DNA from: an uncultured Clostridia bacterium | GTDB lineage: Bacteria > Bacillota > Clostridia > Lachnospirales > Lachnospiraceae | Assembly (NCBI GenBank): GCA_947385955.1 | Contig: CANDNA010000020.1 | Span: 1 to 63,489 of the forward strand | DNA length: 63,489 bases | Direction of reading: 5' to 3' | In this document: in pieces, positions 35,697 through 46,454 of the stretch | Numbering within the stretch: the first letter of the stretch is position 1 | How the letters are laid out: every line of letters starts with the position of its first letter | Notes under the pieces: model-generated | Databases searched by the model: none | What the model was told of the DNA's origin: nothing | Seen by the model: only the letters and a program-made list of their open reading frames with translations | Position numbers and translations under genes: made by a program

Positions 35697-37304
35697 TTAC
35701 GGATTTCTCCGCTCTACGGCCGCTTTGATAAAACCGCTGAACAGTGGATGAGGCCTGTTCGGGCGGGATTTCAGTTCCGGATGGGCCTGAGTGGCAATGA
35801 AAAACGGATGCTCCGGCAGTTCACACATTTCCACAATCCGTCCGTCGGGAGAGAGGCCGGACAGTTTCATTCCATGTTCTGTCAGCACCATACGGAAGTC
35901 ATTATTGACTTCATAGCGATGTCTGTGACGTTCGTAAATAGTCTTTTCCTGATATAGCTGATATGCTCTGGAAGTTTCGTCCAGCACGCAGGGATAAGAC
36001 CCCAGACGCAGCGTCCCGCCGATGTCCTCCACACCGTTCTGATCCGGCATCAGGTCGATGATGGGATGGGTGGTGGAGGGATTCAGCTCCACGCTGTGTG
36101 CGTCGGCATACCCGATTACATTCCTTGCAAATTCCACAATGGCAAGCTGCATACCAAGACAAAGGCCCAGATAGGGAACGGCATGCTCCCTGGCATAGGT
36201 GACAGCCCTGATCTTGCCTTCGATGCCTCTGTCGCCAAAACCGCCGGGTACCAGGATGCCGTCCGCATCAGCCAGAAGGCTGGCGGCATTTTCGTCGGTA
36301 ACGGTTTCGGAATCGATCCATTTGATGTTGACAGTGGCTCTCTGAGAGATGCCGCCATGCTTCAGGGCCTCTACCACACTGATGTAAGCGTCATGAAGCT
36401 GAATGTATTTCCCCACAAGGGCAATGGTAACTTCACGGGTGGGAGAACGGAGGGCTTCCACCATTTCTTCCCAGTCGTCCAGATTGGGCTCAGGGCAGGG
36501 CAGGCCCAGACATTCACAGGCTACCTGCGCCAGATGCTCTTTTTCCATAGCCAGAGGCGCTTCGTACAGGTATTCCACATCCAGATTCTGCAGAACATGG
36601 TTATTGGGGACATTGCAGAACAGGGCGATTTTGTCCTTGATGCCCTGTCCCAGCGGATATTCGCTCCGGCATACGATAATATCAGGCTGGATACCCATTC
36701 CCTGCAGTTCCTTGACGCTGGCCTGGGTGGGTTTGGTTTTCATCTCCTGAGAGGCACGCAGATAGGGGATCAGAGTGACATGAAGCAGGATGGCATTGCT
36801 CCTGCCTACCTCATGCTGGAACTGCCGTATGGACTCCAGAAAGGGCTGGCTTTCGATGTCGCCCACGGTACCGCCTACTTCTATGATGGCAATGCGTGTT
36901 TCTTCGTCGGTAAAATTGCGGTAAAACCGGCTTTTGATTTCATTCGTAATATGAGGAATGACCTGCACAGTGCCGCCGCCGTAATCGCCCCGGCGTTCCT
37001 TCTGCAGGACGGACCAGTAAACCTTTCCGGTGGTTACATTGGAGTTTTTATCCAGGCTTTCGTCAATGAAACGTTCGTAATGCCCCAGGTCCAGATCGGT
37101 TTCTGCGCCGTCGTCGGTTACGAATACCTCGCCATGCTGAATGGGATTCATGGTGCCGGGGTCAATGTTGATGTAAGGGTCGAATTTCTGCATGGTTACT
37201 TTATAACCGCGGGCCTTTAAAAGCCGTCCGAGAGATGCGGCAGTGATGCCTTTTCCCAAACCGGACACGACACCGCCTGTTACAAATACGTATTTTACTG
37301 GCAT
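35697..37304 (-). CDS. pyrG: CTP synthase
   Basis: 535 aa, makes CTP from UTP with ATP and glutamine. The N-terminal synthase domain begins [17 protein letters not shown], the ATP-binding loop. The C-terminal class I glutamine amidotransferase domain (about 290-530) has the nucleophile Cys in [11 protein letters not shown] and the His/Glu pair in THPEL-like AHPELKSRP. Full length and undamaged. GAGGAGG precedes the ATG by 8 bases. It is convergent with the YitT gene and divergent from ftsH. Confidence 0.97.
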   Translation of the reverse strand: MPVKYVFVTGGVVSGLGKGITAASLGRLLKARGYKVTMQKFDPYINIDPGTMNPIQHGEVFVTDDGAETDLDLGHYERFIDESLDKNSNVTTGKVYWSVLQKERRGDYGGGTVQVIPHITNEIKSRFYRNFTDEETRIAIIEVGGTVGDIESQPFLESIRQFQHEVGRSNAILLHVTLIPYLRASQEMKTKPTQASVKELQGMGIQPDIIVCRSEYPLGQGIKDKIALFCNVPNNHVLQNLDVEYLYEAPLAMEKEHLAQVACECLGLPCPEPNLDDWEEMVEALRSPTREVTIALVGKYIQLHDAYISVVEALKHGGISQRATVNIKWIDSETVTDENAASLLADADGILVPGGFGDRGIEGKIRAVTYAREHAVPYLGLCLGMQLAIVEFARNVIGYADAHSVELNPSTTHPIIDLMPDQNGVEDIGGTLRLGSYPCVLDETSRAYQLYQEKTIYERHRHRYEVNNDFRMVLTEHGMKLSGLSPDGRIVEMCELPEHPFFIATQAHPELKSRPNRPHPLFSGFIKAAVERRNP

Positions 37305-37457
37305 TGTGATTTCCTCCTCAAATAATAATTGATTGTATCATGGGAAGGAGGAAAAAGCCACTGTTTTCCGGCAAAATTTCAGAAATGTTTTGCGGGAAAG
37401 CAGCGGTGGGGACAGATTTTCTTCATATTATTTAATGGATTTTTCATGGAATGGAAC

Positions 37458-37486
37458 TTGATTTATGAAAGCACTGTCTCTATAAT
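37458..37486 (+). promoter_or_regulatory. Promoter of ftsH
   Basis: TTGATT (37458-37463) and TATAAT (37481-37486) are 17 bases apart, about 45 bases before the ftsH start. Confidence 0.75.
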
Positions 37487-37529
37487 AAAAATGATGGTCT
37501 TTCAGAGAATTGAAAGACAGGAGGTATAT

Positions 37530-39713
37530 ATGGACAACGGAAATCTGAATCAATATGGAAACGGCGGCAATGGAAATAGAGGCGGGAATAACGGGAACGG
37601 CAACAGGAACGGCGGTCAGGGCGATCAGAACCCCAGGCGTCAGAGTCTGCTGCTTTTTCTGATTGCGGCACTGGTAACATTGCTTTGTATGAGTTATTTC
37701 ATGAAGGTGATGAACAATGCTGCCAACAGAGAGATTCCTTACAATGAGTTTATTGAAATGGTGGAGAACGGTGAGGTGGAAAGCGTGGAGATCGGTCCCG
37801 ACCAGATTACCATCAAACCGGTCCAGCCCAAGCAGAAGGAGGGTGTCCTGTATCAGGCGCCCCAGATCACTTATTATACGGGCAAGGTAGAGGATGACGG
37901 TACGCTGACCCGGAGACTGCTGCGGTATCATGTGGAGGTGGCAGGAGACATTCCTGATAATTCCAGCCTGCTGCTTTCGATCCTGCTTACGTATGTGCTG
38001 CCCATTGCCCTGTGCTGGATTCTGCTCAGCTTTGTAATCCGCAAAATGTCAGGCAGCGGCGGGCCTATGGGAGTGGGCAAAAGCAATGCCAAAGTATATG
38101 TACAGAAAGAAACGGGAGTTACGTTTAAGGATGTGGCAGGAGAGGATGAAGCCAAAGAATCTTTGCAGGAGGTAGTGGATTTTTTACACAATCCGGGGCG
38201 CTATGTGAAGATTGGCGCCAAACTGCCCAAGGGCGCTTTGCTGGTGGGACCGCCCGGAACCGGTAAAACGCTGCTGGCCAAGGCAGTGGCAGGGGAGGCC
38301 CATGTGCCGTTTTTTTCATTGACCGGTTCTGACTTTATTGAGCTGTATGTGGGCGTGGGTGCTTCCCGTGTGCGTGACCTGTTTAAAGAAGCGAATAAAA
38401 ATGCACCCTGTATTATTTTTATTGATGAAATTGATGCCATCGGACGCAGCCGGGATTCCAAATACGGCGGCGGCAATGAGGAGCGGGAACAGACATTAAA
38501 TCAGCTTCTTTCCGAGATGGACGGTTTTGATACTTCCAAAGGGATCCTGATACTGGGCGCTACCAACAGACCGGAAATACTGGATAAGGCGCTGCTGCGT
38601 CCCGGCCGGTTTGACAGACGTATCATTGTGGACAAACCGGATTTAAAGGGCCGGGTGGAAATCCTGAAAGTACATGCCAAAGATGTGCTGATGGATGACA
38701 GCGTGGATCTGGATGCCATTGCCCTGGCTACCAGTGGTGCGGTAGGATCGGATCTGGCCAATATGATCAATGAGGCTGCCATCAATGCAGTAAAAGAAGG
38801 CAGAGAATATGTATGTCAGAAAGATCTGTTCAATGCGGTGGAGATCGTCCTGGTGGGAAAAGAAAAGAAAGACCGCATTATGAGTAAGGAAGAACGTAAG
38901 ATTGTTTCTTATCATGAGGTGGGGCATGCACTGATCAGCGCACTTCAGAAAAATTCTGAACCGGTGCAGAAAATTACAATTGTGCCCAGGACAATGGGCG
39001 CTCTGGGCTATGTGATGCATGTGCCGGAAGAGGAAAAATATCTGAATACCCAGGCAGAGCTGCATGATATGCTGGTAGGTCTTTTGGGAGGCCGGGCGGC
39101 AGAGGAAATCGTGTTTGACACCGTGACCACTGGCGCAGCCAACGACATCGAAAAGGCAACCCATATTGCCAGAAGTATGGTGACCCAATACGGTATGAGC
39201 AAAAAGTTCGGACTGATGGGGCTTGAGTCGGTGGAGAGCCGTTACCTGGACGGGCGTACCGTGATGAACTGTGCCGATGCCACAGCCTCGGCAGTGGATG
39301 CGGAAGTGATGAAAATTCTGAAGGACGGATATAAAGAAGCCAAACGCCTGCTGAAGGACAACCGTAAGGTAATGGATGAACTGGCTGATTTCCTGATCCA
39401 GAAAGAAACCATAACCGGAAAAGAGTTTATGAAAATTTTCCGTAAAATAAAAGGCATACCGGAACCGGAAGAAGAATCTGACGAAAAGAAGGCAGAAAAA
39501 AAGAAAGAAAGATTTTCACTGCCTGCCATATCCGAAGAGAACCGCCCGGAAAAGGAACCTGCTGAGAATACGGAAAAGAAACCGCCCCTTCCCGGCGGCG
39601 GCCAGCGTATCATTGTCCGGGACGGAACCTACATGCCGGACAACCGCTTTCGCCAAACTCCGGAACCCCCTTCCGGAACCGATACAAAACCCGGAACCGG
39701 AGAAGGACTGTAA
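37530..39713 (+). CDS. ftsH: ATP-dependent zinc metalloprotease FtsH
   Basis: 727 aa, membrane-bound hexameric protease for quality control and regulatory proteolysis. The N-terminus has an Asn/Gly-rich stretch (about 1-35) unusual in length. Two membrane helices (about 42-62 and 150-172) flank the extracytoplasmic domain. AAA+ domain: Walker A GPPGTGKT at 240-247, [11 protein letters not shown], and the arginine-finger region [10 protein letters not shown]. Protease: His462-Glu-Val-Gly-His466. The last 80 residues are charged and proline-rich. AGGAGG lies 5 bases before ATG 37530. The upstream open frame from 37329 spans the promoter and is not coding. Confidence 0.96.
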   Translation: MDNGNLNQYGNGGNGNRGGNNGNGNRNGGQGDQNPRRQSLLLFLIAALVTLLCMSYFMKVMNNAANREIPYNEFIEMVENGEVESVEIGPDQITIKPVQPKQKEGVLYQAPQITYYTGKVEDDGTLTRRLLRYHVEVAGDIPDNSSLLLSILLTYVLPIALCWILLSFVIRKMSGSGGPMGVGKSNAKVYVQKETGVTFKDVAGEDEAKESLQEVVDFLHNPGRYVKIGAKLPKGALLVGPPGTGKTLLAKAVAGEAHVPFFSLTGSDFIELYVGVGASRVRDLFKEANKNAPCIIFIDEIDAIGRSRDSKYGGGNEEREQTLNQLLSEMDGFDTSKGILILGATNRPEILDKALLRPGRFDRRIIVDKPDLKGRVEILKVHAKDVLMDDSVDLDAIALATSGAVGSDLANMINEAAINAVKEGREYVCQKDLFNAVEIVLVGKEKKDRIMSKEERKIVSYHEVGHALISALQKNSEPVQKITIVPRTMGALGYVMHVPEEEKYLNTQAELHDMLVGLLGGRAAEEIVFDTVTTGAANDIEKATHIARSMVTQYGMSKKFGLMGLESVESRYLDGRTVMNCADATASAVDAEVMKILKDGYKEAKRLLKDNRKVMDELADFLIQKETITGKEFMKIFRKIKGIPEPEEESDEKKAEKKKERFSLPAISEENRPEKEPAENTEKKPPLPGGGQRIIVRDGTYMPDNRFRQTPEPPSGTDTKPGTGEGL

Positions 39714-39733
39714 TATGGACTGCTGTCAATAGG

Positions 39734-39764
39734 AACTGCTGCAGTAACTTCTGCAGCAGTTTTT
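39734..39764 (+). terminator. Terminator after ftsH
   Basis: A perfect stem of 11 bp (AACTGCTGCAG with CTGCAGCAGTT) and a 6-base loop run into TTTTT. It lies 20 bases after the ftsH stop. Confidence 0.85.
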
Positions 39765-39799
39765 CCGTTTCTCCAAATCCCGGAAAAGGAGGTCCGCCT

Positions 39800-41665
39800 G
39801 TGTTTCAAATAGAAGAAGAGCTGAAGAAACTCCCCAAATCTCCCGGCGTATATCTGATGCATGATGCGGCTGACACCATCCTGTATGTGGGTAAGGCCGT
39901 CAATCTTCATAACCGGGTCCGTTCCTATTTTCGGCCCAATATCGGAAGGGGCCCCCAGATTGATCAGATGGTGCGTCTGATTGATCATTTTGAATATATT
40001 GTTACGGATTCAGAGCTGGAAGCATTGGTGCTGGAAAACAATCTGATTAAAGAGTACAGTCCAAAATACAATACATTGCTAAAGGATGATAAGACGTATC
40101 CGTATATTAAGGTGACAATGGGGGAGGCATATCCCAGGGTCCTGTTTTCGCGGGAAATGAAAAAGGATAAATCCCGGTATTTTGGGCCGTATACCAGTGC
40201 GGCGTCTGTGAAGGATACCATTGAGCTGATCAATAAGCTGTATCGGCTCCGGACCTGCCGGAAAAAATTTCCCAGGGATTTTGGGGTGGAGCGTCCCTGC
40301 CTGAATTATCACATAGGACGCTGCATGGCGCCCTGTCAGGGCAATTTGTCGGAGGAAGCGTATGGACGTCAACTGGAACGGGCTCTGGATTTTCTGAATG
40401 GTAATTACCAGTCTATCCTGAAAGAACTGGAAGAAAAAATGACGGAAGCGTCAGAAAATATGGAGTTTGAAGAGGCGATTGGCTGGCGTGAGCTGATGCA
40501 GAGTGTACGCTCGGTTGCCCAGAAGCAGAAGATTACCGATACAGACGGAGAAGATAAAGATATTATCGCATTGGCGAAGGATGAAAACGATGCGGTGGTA
40601 CAGGTGTTTTTTGTCCGGGGCGGCAAGCTGATCGGCAGAGAGCATTTTTATATGACACAGTTGTCGGATAATACAAAGGCGGGAATCCTGCAGAGTTTTG
40701 TCAAGCAGTTTTATGCGGGGACGCCGTTTATTCCCAGAGAGCTGATGCTGCAGGAAGAGATCGAAGAGTGGAAGATTATAGAGACCTGGCTGTCAGGGAG
40801 AAAGGGAAGCCGGGTACGGATCAGAGTACCCAAAATCGGCGCCAGAGAAAAGCTGGTGGAACTGGCAGCGCAGAACGCGGCTCTGGTTCTGAGCCAGGAC
40901 CGGGAGCGGATCAGGAGAGAAGAAGGACGTACCATAGGGGCGGTAAAAGAAATCGGAGCGTTGCTTGGGCTGGAGCACCTCAGCCGGATGGAAGCCTTTG
41001 ATATCTCCAATATCAGCGGGTTCGCCAATGTAGGCTCTATGGTAGTATTTGAAAAAGGCAAGGCAAAGCGCAGCGATTACCGGAAATTCAAAATCCGTTC
41101 CGTCAGCGGGCCAAACGACTATGCCTGTATGAAGGAAGTGCTGGAGAGGCGTTTCCTTCACGGTATGGAGGAGCGGACGGCGCGGAAAGAAAAAGAACTG
41201 GATCAGGACCTGGGCAGCTTTACCAGATTTCCCGACCTGCTGTTGATGGACGGCGGAAAAGGGCAGGTCAATATTGCGTTGGAGGTTTTACAGGAGCTGG
41301 GGCTTACCATACCGGTATGCGGTATGGTAAAAGATGACAGCCACCGGACAAGGGGACTGTATTATAATAATGAAGAAATTCCCATTGACCACAGCTCAGA
41401 GGGGTTTAAGCTCATTACCAGAATCCAGGATGAGGCCCATCGGTTTGCCGTCACGTATCACCGCTCGCTGCGGAGTAAAAGCCAGGTGAAGAGTGTCCTG
41501 GATGAGATACCGGGGGTGGGAACTGCCAGAAGAAAGGCGCTGATGCGGCATTTCGGGTCTCTGGAAGAGATCCGCAATGCAGATGTGGACACCCTTAAGC
41601 AGATTCCGGAACTTGACAGGCGGTGCGCCGCTGAAATATACAACTTTTTCCATGAGAAAAATTGA
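39800..41665 (+). CDS. uvrC: Excinuclease ABC subunit C
   Basis: 621 aa, makes both incisions around DNA lesions in nucleotide excision repair. The GIY-YIG nuclease domain at the N-terminus is seen as PGVYLMHD and ILYVGKA. A UVR motif (about 203-238) binds UvrB. The RNase H-like C-terminal nuclease region has the [11 protein letters not shown] stretch, and a helix-hairpin-helix domain ([20 protein letters not shown]) ends the chain. GTG 39800 is the start, with AAAGGAGG 7 bases upstream. Confidence 0.96.
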   Translation: MFQIEEELKKLPKSPGVYLMHDAADTILYVGKAVNLHNRVRSYFRPNIGRGPQIDQMVRLIDHFEYIVTDSELEALVLENNLIKEYSPKYNTLLKDDKTYPYIKVTMGEAYPRVLFSREMKKDKSRYFGPYTSAASVKDTIELINKLYRLRTCRKKFPRDFGVERPCLNYHIGRCMAPCQGNLSEEAYGRQLERALDFLNGNYQSILKELEEKMTEASENMEFEEAIGWRELMQSVRSVAQKQKITDTDGEDKDIIALAKDENDAVVQVFFVRGGKLIGREHFYMTQLSDNTKAGILQSFVKQFYAGTPFIPRELMLQEEIEEWKIIETWLSGRKGSRVRIRVPKIGAREKLVELAAQNAALVLSQDRERIRREEGRTIGAVKEIGALLGLEHLSRMEAFDISNISGFANVGSMVVFEKGKAKRSDYRKFKIRSVSGPNDYACMKEVLERRFLHGMEERTARKEKELDQDLGSFTRFPDLLLMDGGKGQVNIALEVLQELGLTIPVCGMVKDDSHRTRGLYYNNEEIPIDHSSEGFKLITRIQDEAHRFAVTYHRSLRSKSQVKSVLDEIPGVGTARRKALMRHFGSLEEIRNADVDTLKQIPELDRRCAAEIYNFFHEKN

Positions 41666-41690
41666 TAAGAATCCGGGTTTATGTTACACT
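41662..41690 (+). promoter_or_regulatory. Promoter of the hprK operon
   Basis: TTGATA (41662-41667) and TACACT (41685-41690) are 17 bases apart. The -35 box overlaps the uvrC stop codon, and the -10 is about 55 bases before hprK. Confidence 0.65.
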
Positions 41691-41745
41691 AAAAAGTAGG
41701 CCGGATATGGTCTGAATACAATAAAAGATAGAGGGGCATGTGCAT

Positions 41746-42687
41746 ATGGCTGCTGTAAAATTATCAAGCGTGATAGAAAAGATGAAACTGGAAAATCTGA
41801 CGCCGGAGATTGAACTGAAGGGAATCAAGATTATCCAGCCGGATATTAACCGGCCTGCCATTCAGATGACAGGATATTTCGAACATTTTGAAGCCACCCG
41901 TCTGCAGATCATCGGGTTTGTGGAATATACCTATATGCAGGGGATGAGCGATGAAAAAAAGACGGAGATTTATACCAGACTGCTTTCGTATGATATTCCT
42001 GCCATTATATTCTGCCGGGAATTGCAGCCGGATGAATATTTTAAGCAGCTGGCCATTGAAAACCATGTTCCCCTGCTTATGACCAAAAAAGCCACTTCTG
42101 TATTTATGGCAGAGACAATCCGCTGGCTGAATGTGCAGTTGGCTCCCTGCATTTCCGTACATGGTGTACTGGTGGACGTATACGGTGAGGGGGTGCTGAT
42201 TACAGGAGAAAGCGGAATCGGTAAATCCGAGGCGGCGCTGGAGCTGATTAAAAGAGGACACCGTCTGGTGACAGACGATGTGGTGGAATTGCGGAAGGTC
42301 AGCGACGATACACTGGTGGGTTCCGCACCGGATATTACCAAGCATTTTATTGAACTGCGGGGTATCGGTATCGTGGATGTAAAGGCTTTGTTTGGTGTGT
42401 CCTCAGTGAAGGACACCCAGTCCATTGATCTGGTAATCAAACTGGAAGAATGGGATAAGGACAAAGAATATGACAGGCTGGGCCTTGAAGAAGAATATAC
42501 GGAGTATCTCGGGAATAAGATCGTATATCATAACATTCCGATCCGCCCGGGCCGGAATCTGGCGCTGATCTGTGAGTCGGCCGCTATCAATCACCGCCAG
42601 AAGAAGATGGGATATAATGCTGCGCAGGAACTTTATGCCAGAGTCCAGAACTCTCTGGCAAAGAAACGGGAAGAAGCAGAGGAATAA
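41746..42687 (+). CDS. hprK: HPr kinase/phosphorylase
   Basis: 313 aa, phosphorylates Ser46 of HPr and Crh when glycolytic intermediates are high, the trigger of carbon catabolite repression in Gram-positives. The N-terminal half is the regulatory domain. The catalytic half has Walker A GESGIGKS from Gly154, RLVTDDVVE, and the family signature LRGIGIVDVKALFG. ATG 41746 has GAGGGG 9 bases upstream; an in-frame GTG at 41740 is too close to it. First gene of an operon that also contains crh, one of its substrates. Confidence 0.95.
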   Translation: MAAVKLSSVIEKMKLENLTPEIELKGIKIIQPDINRPAIQMTGYFEHFEATRLQIIGFVEYTYMQGMSDEKKTEIYTRLLSYDIPAIIFCRELQPDEYFKQLAIENHVPLLMTKKATSVFMAETIRWLNVQLAPCISVHGVLVDVYGEGVLITGESGIGKSEAALELIKRGHRLVTDDVVELRKVSDDTLVGSAPDITKHFIELRGIGIVDVKALFGVSSVKDTQSIDLVIKLEEWDKDKEYDRLGLEEEYTEYLGNKIVYHNIPIRPGRNLALICESAAINHRQKKMGYNAAQELYARVQNSLAKKREEAEE

Positions 42688-42715
42688 AACAATACAGGAA
42701 TGAGGGAGGCGACAT

Positions 42716-43651
42716 ATGAAGAAATATTGTTTTGGCGTAGACGTAGGAGGTACTACCGTAAAAATCGGTCTGTTTGACCGGGAAGGAAACATACTGGAAA
42801 AATGGGAGATACCTACCAGGATAGAAGGAAACGGAGAAAAAATTCTGCCGGATATTGCAGAGGCCCTGGAGAAAAAGATGGAAGAAAAGGGACTGCAGAA
42901 AGAGGATATGGCAGGCGTGGGGATCGGTGCGCCCGGACCCATTGATAAGGATGGTACGGTATATGAGGCGGTGAATCTGGGATGGGGTGTGTTCAGCATT
43001 CGCGATACGCTTCAGGAGCTTTGTGGCATGCCGGTACGGGCAGGCAATGACGCCAATGTGGCTGCACTGGGTGAGATGTGGAAAGGCGGCGGACAGGGGT
43101 ATCAGAATCTGGTGCTGGTAACACTGGGAACCGGTGTGGGCGGCGGGATCCTCGTGAATGGAGAGATTCTGAACGGAGCCACAGGGGCAGGCGGTGAGAT
43201 TGGACACATTCATATCCAGGACGAAGAAGAGGATGCCTGCGGCTGCGGCAATCATGGCTGCCTGGAGCAGTATGCTTCCGCAACCGGAATTGTACGGCTG
43301 GCCAACCGGATTTTGAATACCACCGATGAGGATTCCGTTTTGCGGCAGGGAGAAGTTTCCGCCAAAACGGTATTTGATGCGGTAAAGGCAGGGGATCAGG
43401 TGGCAATACAGATTGCAGAGGCATTTGGCGATTATCTGGGCAAGGGACTGGCTGCCATTGCCGGTGTGGTCAATCCGGAGGCTTTTGTGATCGGCGGCGG
43501 TGTATCCAAAGCGGGGGATATCCTGTTTTCCTTTATTGAGAAAAATTACAGAAAGTATGTATTTCACGGCAGCCGGAATGCCAGATTTACGCTTGCTACC
43601 TTGGGCAATGATGCCGGAATCTGCGGAGCGGCCAAACTGATACTGGAATAA
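42716..43651 (+). CDS. glcK: ROK family glucokinase
   Basis: 311 aa. The ATP phosphate loop is FGVDVGGTTVKIGLF. The ROK centre is GAGGEIGHIHI, followed by the zinc site ACGCGNHGCLEQYAS. The catalytic Asp is in AGNDANVAALGE. It phosphorylates glucose to glucose 6-phosphate. Placement directly after hprK ties sugar entry to catabolite control. GGGAGG lies before the start. Confidence 0.92.
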   Translation: MKKYCFGVDVGGTTVKIGLFDREGNILEKWEIPTRIEGNGEKILPDIAEALEKKMEEKGLQKEDMAGVGIGAPGPIDKDGTVYEAVNLGWGVFSIRDTLQELCGMPVRAGNDANVAALGEMWKGGGQGYQNLVLVTLGTGVGGGILVNGEILNGATGAGGEIGHIHIQDEEEDACGCGNHGCLEQYASATGIVRLANRILNTTDEDSVLRQGEVSAKTVFDAVKAGDQVAIQIAEAFGDYLGKGLAAIAGVVNPEAFVIGGGVSKAGDILFSFIEKNYRKYVFHGSRNARFTLATLGNDAGICGAAKLILE

Positions 43652-43700
43652 GAAACAAAAAAGCGGCATATGCTGAAAAAAATAACGCAGGTGAAAAAAA

Positions 43701-44612
43701 GTGAATCAGGCAATGAAAGACTACGCGGCATCTATTCTGCCGCCGGAAGATATTAAATTACGGGAACCGCTGCATAAGTATACCAGCTTCCGCACAGGCG
43801 GAGAGGCAGACTGTCTGCTGGTGGTGAATGATGCGGAGCAGCTTGGCAAGCTGCTCCGGTATATGACGATAACAGGAAACGAATATTTTTTGCTGGGCAA
43901 CGGAACCAATCTCCTGGTGAGTGACAGAGGATATGACGGTGCTGTCATAAAATTCGGGCCAGGGATGAGCCGTATCCATGTGGAAGGAGAACGGGTGTAT
44001 GTACAGGCAGGCGCACTTCTTTCCCAGACAGCAAAGCGTGCTATGGAGGAAGGACTTACCGGTATGGAGTTCGCTTCCGGTATACCGGGAAGCGTAGGCG
44101 GCGGACTGGTGATGAACGCAGGTGCTTACGGTGGTGAGATGAGCCAGATCGTGGAAAGTGTGACGGTCATGAATGAGAACGGGGAAATCATGGAGCTGGA
44201 CTGTGATACGATGGAATTTGGTTATCGGACCAGCGTGATCAAAAACCGTTCCTTTGTGGTACTGGAGGCGGCGCTTCGTCTGAAACATGGAGAGAAAGAA
44301 AGTATTCAGGCAAAAATGGAAGAATTTGCAGCAAAACGAAAAGCCAAACAGCCTCTGGAATATCCCAGTGCAGGCAGCATTTTCAAGCGTCCGGAAGGTA
44401 ATTTTGCAGGAAAGCTGATTATGGACAGCGGTATGCGGGGGTATCGTGTGGGCGGCGCACAGGTGTCGGAAAAACACTGTGGGTTTATCATTAACACAGG
44501 AAGAGCCACTTCAGAGGACATTGCGGAGCTGATGGCAGAGATTCAGGACAGGGTAAAAGAACGGTTCCGGATCACGCTGGAACCGGAGATCGTCAGGCTG
44601 GGGCAGTTTTAA
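43701..44612 (+). CDS. murB: UDP-N-acetylenolpyruvoylglucosamine reductase
   Basis: 303 aa, NADPH-dependent second step of UDP-MurNAc synthesis. FAD-binding region with YFLLGNGTNLLVSD and ASGIPGSVGGGLVMNAGAYGGE. The C-terminal domain contains PSAGSIFKRPEG with the catalytic Ser, and AQVSEKHCGFIIN. GTG 43701 is used as start, with a weak site (CAGGTG); ATG 43713 is an alternative. Part of the hprK operon. Confidence 0.95.
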   Translation: MNQAMKDYAASILPPEDIKLREPLHKYTSFRTGGEADCLLVVNDAEQLGKLLRYMTITGNEYFLLGNGTNLLVSDRGYDGAVIKFGPGMSRIHVEGERVYVQAGALLSQTAKRAMEEGLTGMEFASGIPGSVGGGLVMNAGAYGGEMSQIVESVTVMNENGEIMELDCDTMEFGYRTSVIKNRSFVVLEAALRLKHGEKESIQAKMEEFAAKRKAKQPLEYPSAGSIFKRPEGNFAGKLIMDSGMRGYRVGGAQVSEKHCGFIINTGRATSEDIAELMAEIQDRVKERFRITLEPEIVRLGQF

Positions 44613-44638
44613 CCCGGCCGGCAGGGGAGTGACGGCAG

Positions 44639-45508
44639 ATGAGATTTGTGATCGTGACAGGAATGAGCGGGGGCGGAAAAAGGACGGCATTGAAAATGTT
44701 GGAAGATGCCGGCTTTTTCTGTGTGGACAACCTGCCGATTCCGCTTCTGGAAAAGTTTGTGGAACTGATTGCCATGCCCGGCAGAGAGATCAGCAAGGTG
44801 GCTCTGGGGCTGGATGTGCGGACCGATCAGTCATTTACGGATGTGGGCCGCTGCTTTGAAAATCTGGAAGCGAATGGATACAAATTTGAAATCCTCTTTA
44901 TGGAAGCAAGCGATGCCGTTCTGATACGGCGGTATAAGGAAAGCCGGAGGATGCATCCTCTGGCTTCCTATGAAGGCGGAAGAGTGGAGGACGGCATCAA
45001 GCGGGAGCGCAAGGTGCTGGAGAGCATGAAGAAAAAGGCAGATTATGTAATTGATACTTCCAATCTGCTGACCAGGGTATTAAAGGAAGAGCTTGACCGC
45101 ATTTTTGTAAAGAATGAAGAATATAATAGTCTCATGGTGACCATTATGTCCTTCGGATTTAAAAACGGGATTCCTTCGGATGCAGATCTGGTATTTGATG
45201 TCAGATTTCTGCCCAATCCGTTTTATATAGAAGAGTTGAAACGGCTGACGGGAAATGACAAAGCGGTACAGGACTATGTGATGAGCTTTCCGGAGGCAGA
45301 GGAGTTTATCGGAAAGCTGACGGACATGCTGCTGTTCCTGATTCCCAATTACGTAAAAGAGGGCAAATATCAGTTGATCGTGGGGATTGGCTGTACAGGA
45401 GGCAGGCACAGAAGTGTAACACTGGCCAATGAACTGTATCACAGGCTGAAGCATCAGGGCAATTACGGACTGACCATTCAGCACAGAGACACAGGGAATG
45501 GCTTATAG
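44639..45508 (+). CDS. rapZ: RapZ/YvcJ family nucleotide-binding protein
   Basis: 289 aa. N-terminal P-loop domain and C-terminal domain with FGFKNGIPSDADLVFDVRFLPNP and GCTGGRHRSV, both family signatures. The P-loop is GMSGGGKRT. Lys14 is followed by Arg15 instead of the normal Ser or Thr, so magnesium coordination may differ. E. coli RapZ guides RNase E to a small RNA controlling glucosamine 6-phosphate synthase; the Gram-positive role is less clear. It overlaps the whiA ribosome binding site. The yvcK gene usually found between rapZ and whiA is absent. Confidence 0.94.
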   Translation: MRFVIVTGMSGGGKRTALKMLEDAGFFCVDNLPIPLLEKFVELIAMPGREISKVALGLDVRTDQSFTDVGRCFENLEANGYKFEILFMEASDAVLIRRYKESRRMHPLASYEGGRVEDGIKRERKVLESMKKKADYVIDTSNLLTRVLKEELDRIFVKNEEYNSLMVTIMSFGFKNGIPSDADLVFDVRFLPNPFYIEELKRLTGNDKAVQDYVMSFPEAEEFIGKLTDMLLFLIPNYVKEGKYQLIVGIGCTGGRHRSVTLANELYHRLKHQGNYGLTIQHRDTGNGL

Positions 45509-45518
45509 GAGTTTTGGT

Positions 45519-46442
45519 ATGTCTTTTTCCGGTGAAGTAAAAGAGGAGCTGGCGGCGCAGCTCAGCGCTTCCAGACACTGCCAGATTGCAGAGCTGGCTG
45601 CAATGATCTGCTATGGCGGCAGAATGGAGCAGAAAGAGGATGGCAGAAGCCGGCTTTTGATTCAGACAGAAAATGAGAAGGTTATCAGAAAAGGCTTTAC
45701 ATTGCTTGAAAAATCATTTAATATATGTACTGGTGTCATGGGAAAGGGGCCTTATTCTTTAAGGATTGAAAAGGAAGAGCAGATGACCCGGCTGTTGCGG
45801 GCGCTGAAGCTGTCTGAGGGTTCCGGTCAGACAGAGGGGAGGATGGATACAGTCAATCCTCTTCTGATTAAAAATGCCTGCTGCAGACGCGCATATCTTC
45901 GAGGGGCTTTCCTCGTCACAGGCTCTATGAGCGATCCGGAGAAAAGCTATCATCTGGAATTTGTATGCATTACCTCACAGCAGGCGGTGCAGCTACAGGA
46001 AATCATCAGGGACTTTCACATAGAGGCCAGAATCGTTACCAGGAAAAATCATTTTATTGTATATATGAAAGAAGGAGCGGGGATCGTTGATCTGCTGAAT
46101 GTGATGGGCGCTCATATTTCGTTGATGAATCTGGAAAATCTGCGCATTGTAAAAGAAATGCGCAATTCCATTAACCGGAGAGTCAACTGTGAGACAGCCA
46201 ATATCACCAAGACGGTCAATGCCGCTTCCAAACAGATTGCGGATATTCTGCTGATTCAGGAGACAATGGGGCTGCAGAGGCTTCAGGACGGATTACGGGA
46301 GACAGCAGAAATACGGCTGGAGTATCCGGATGCAACATTGAAAGAGCTGGGGCAATACTTAAATCCGCCGGTGGGGAAATCCGGTGTAAACCATAGACTG
46401 CGGAAATTAAGTGAAATCGCGGAGGGAATCCGTGACCAGTAA
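45519..46442 (+). CDS. whiA: WhiA family DNA-binding protein
   Basis: 307 aa. Two N-terminal LAGLIDADG-like halves (residues about 1-200, starting SFSGEVKEELAAQL and including the CCRRAYLRGAFLVTGSM phrase) and a C-terminal helix-turn-helix (about 220-305, with YPDATLKELGQYLNPPVGKS). Homologues act in cell division and chromosome segregation, or sporulation. ATG 45519 has AGGAG 7 bases upstream; a frame-extending ATG at 45498 lies inside rapZ. Confidence 0.94.
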   Translation: MSFSGEVKEELAAQLSASRHCQIAELAAMICYGGRMEQKEDGRSRLLIQTENEKVIRKGFTLLEKSFNICTGVMGKGPYSLRIEKEEQMTRLLRALKLSEGSGQTEGRMDTVNPLLIKNACCRRAYLRGAFLVTGSMSDPEKSYHLEFVCITSQQAVQLQEIIRDFHIEARIVTRKNHFIVYMKEGAGIVDLLNVMGAHISLMNLENLRIVKEMRNSINRRVNCETANITKTVNAASKQIADILLIQETMGLQRLQDGLRETAEIRLEYPDATLKELGQYLNPPVGKSGVNHRLRKLSEIAEGIRDQ

Positions 46443-46454
46443 GGAGGAGAAATT

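Noticed and set aside
36066-37220. 384-codon open frame on the plus strand
   Set aside because: Antisense to pyrG with no recognisable domain.
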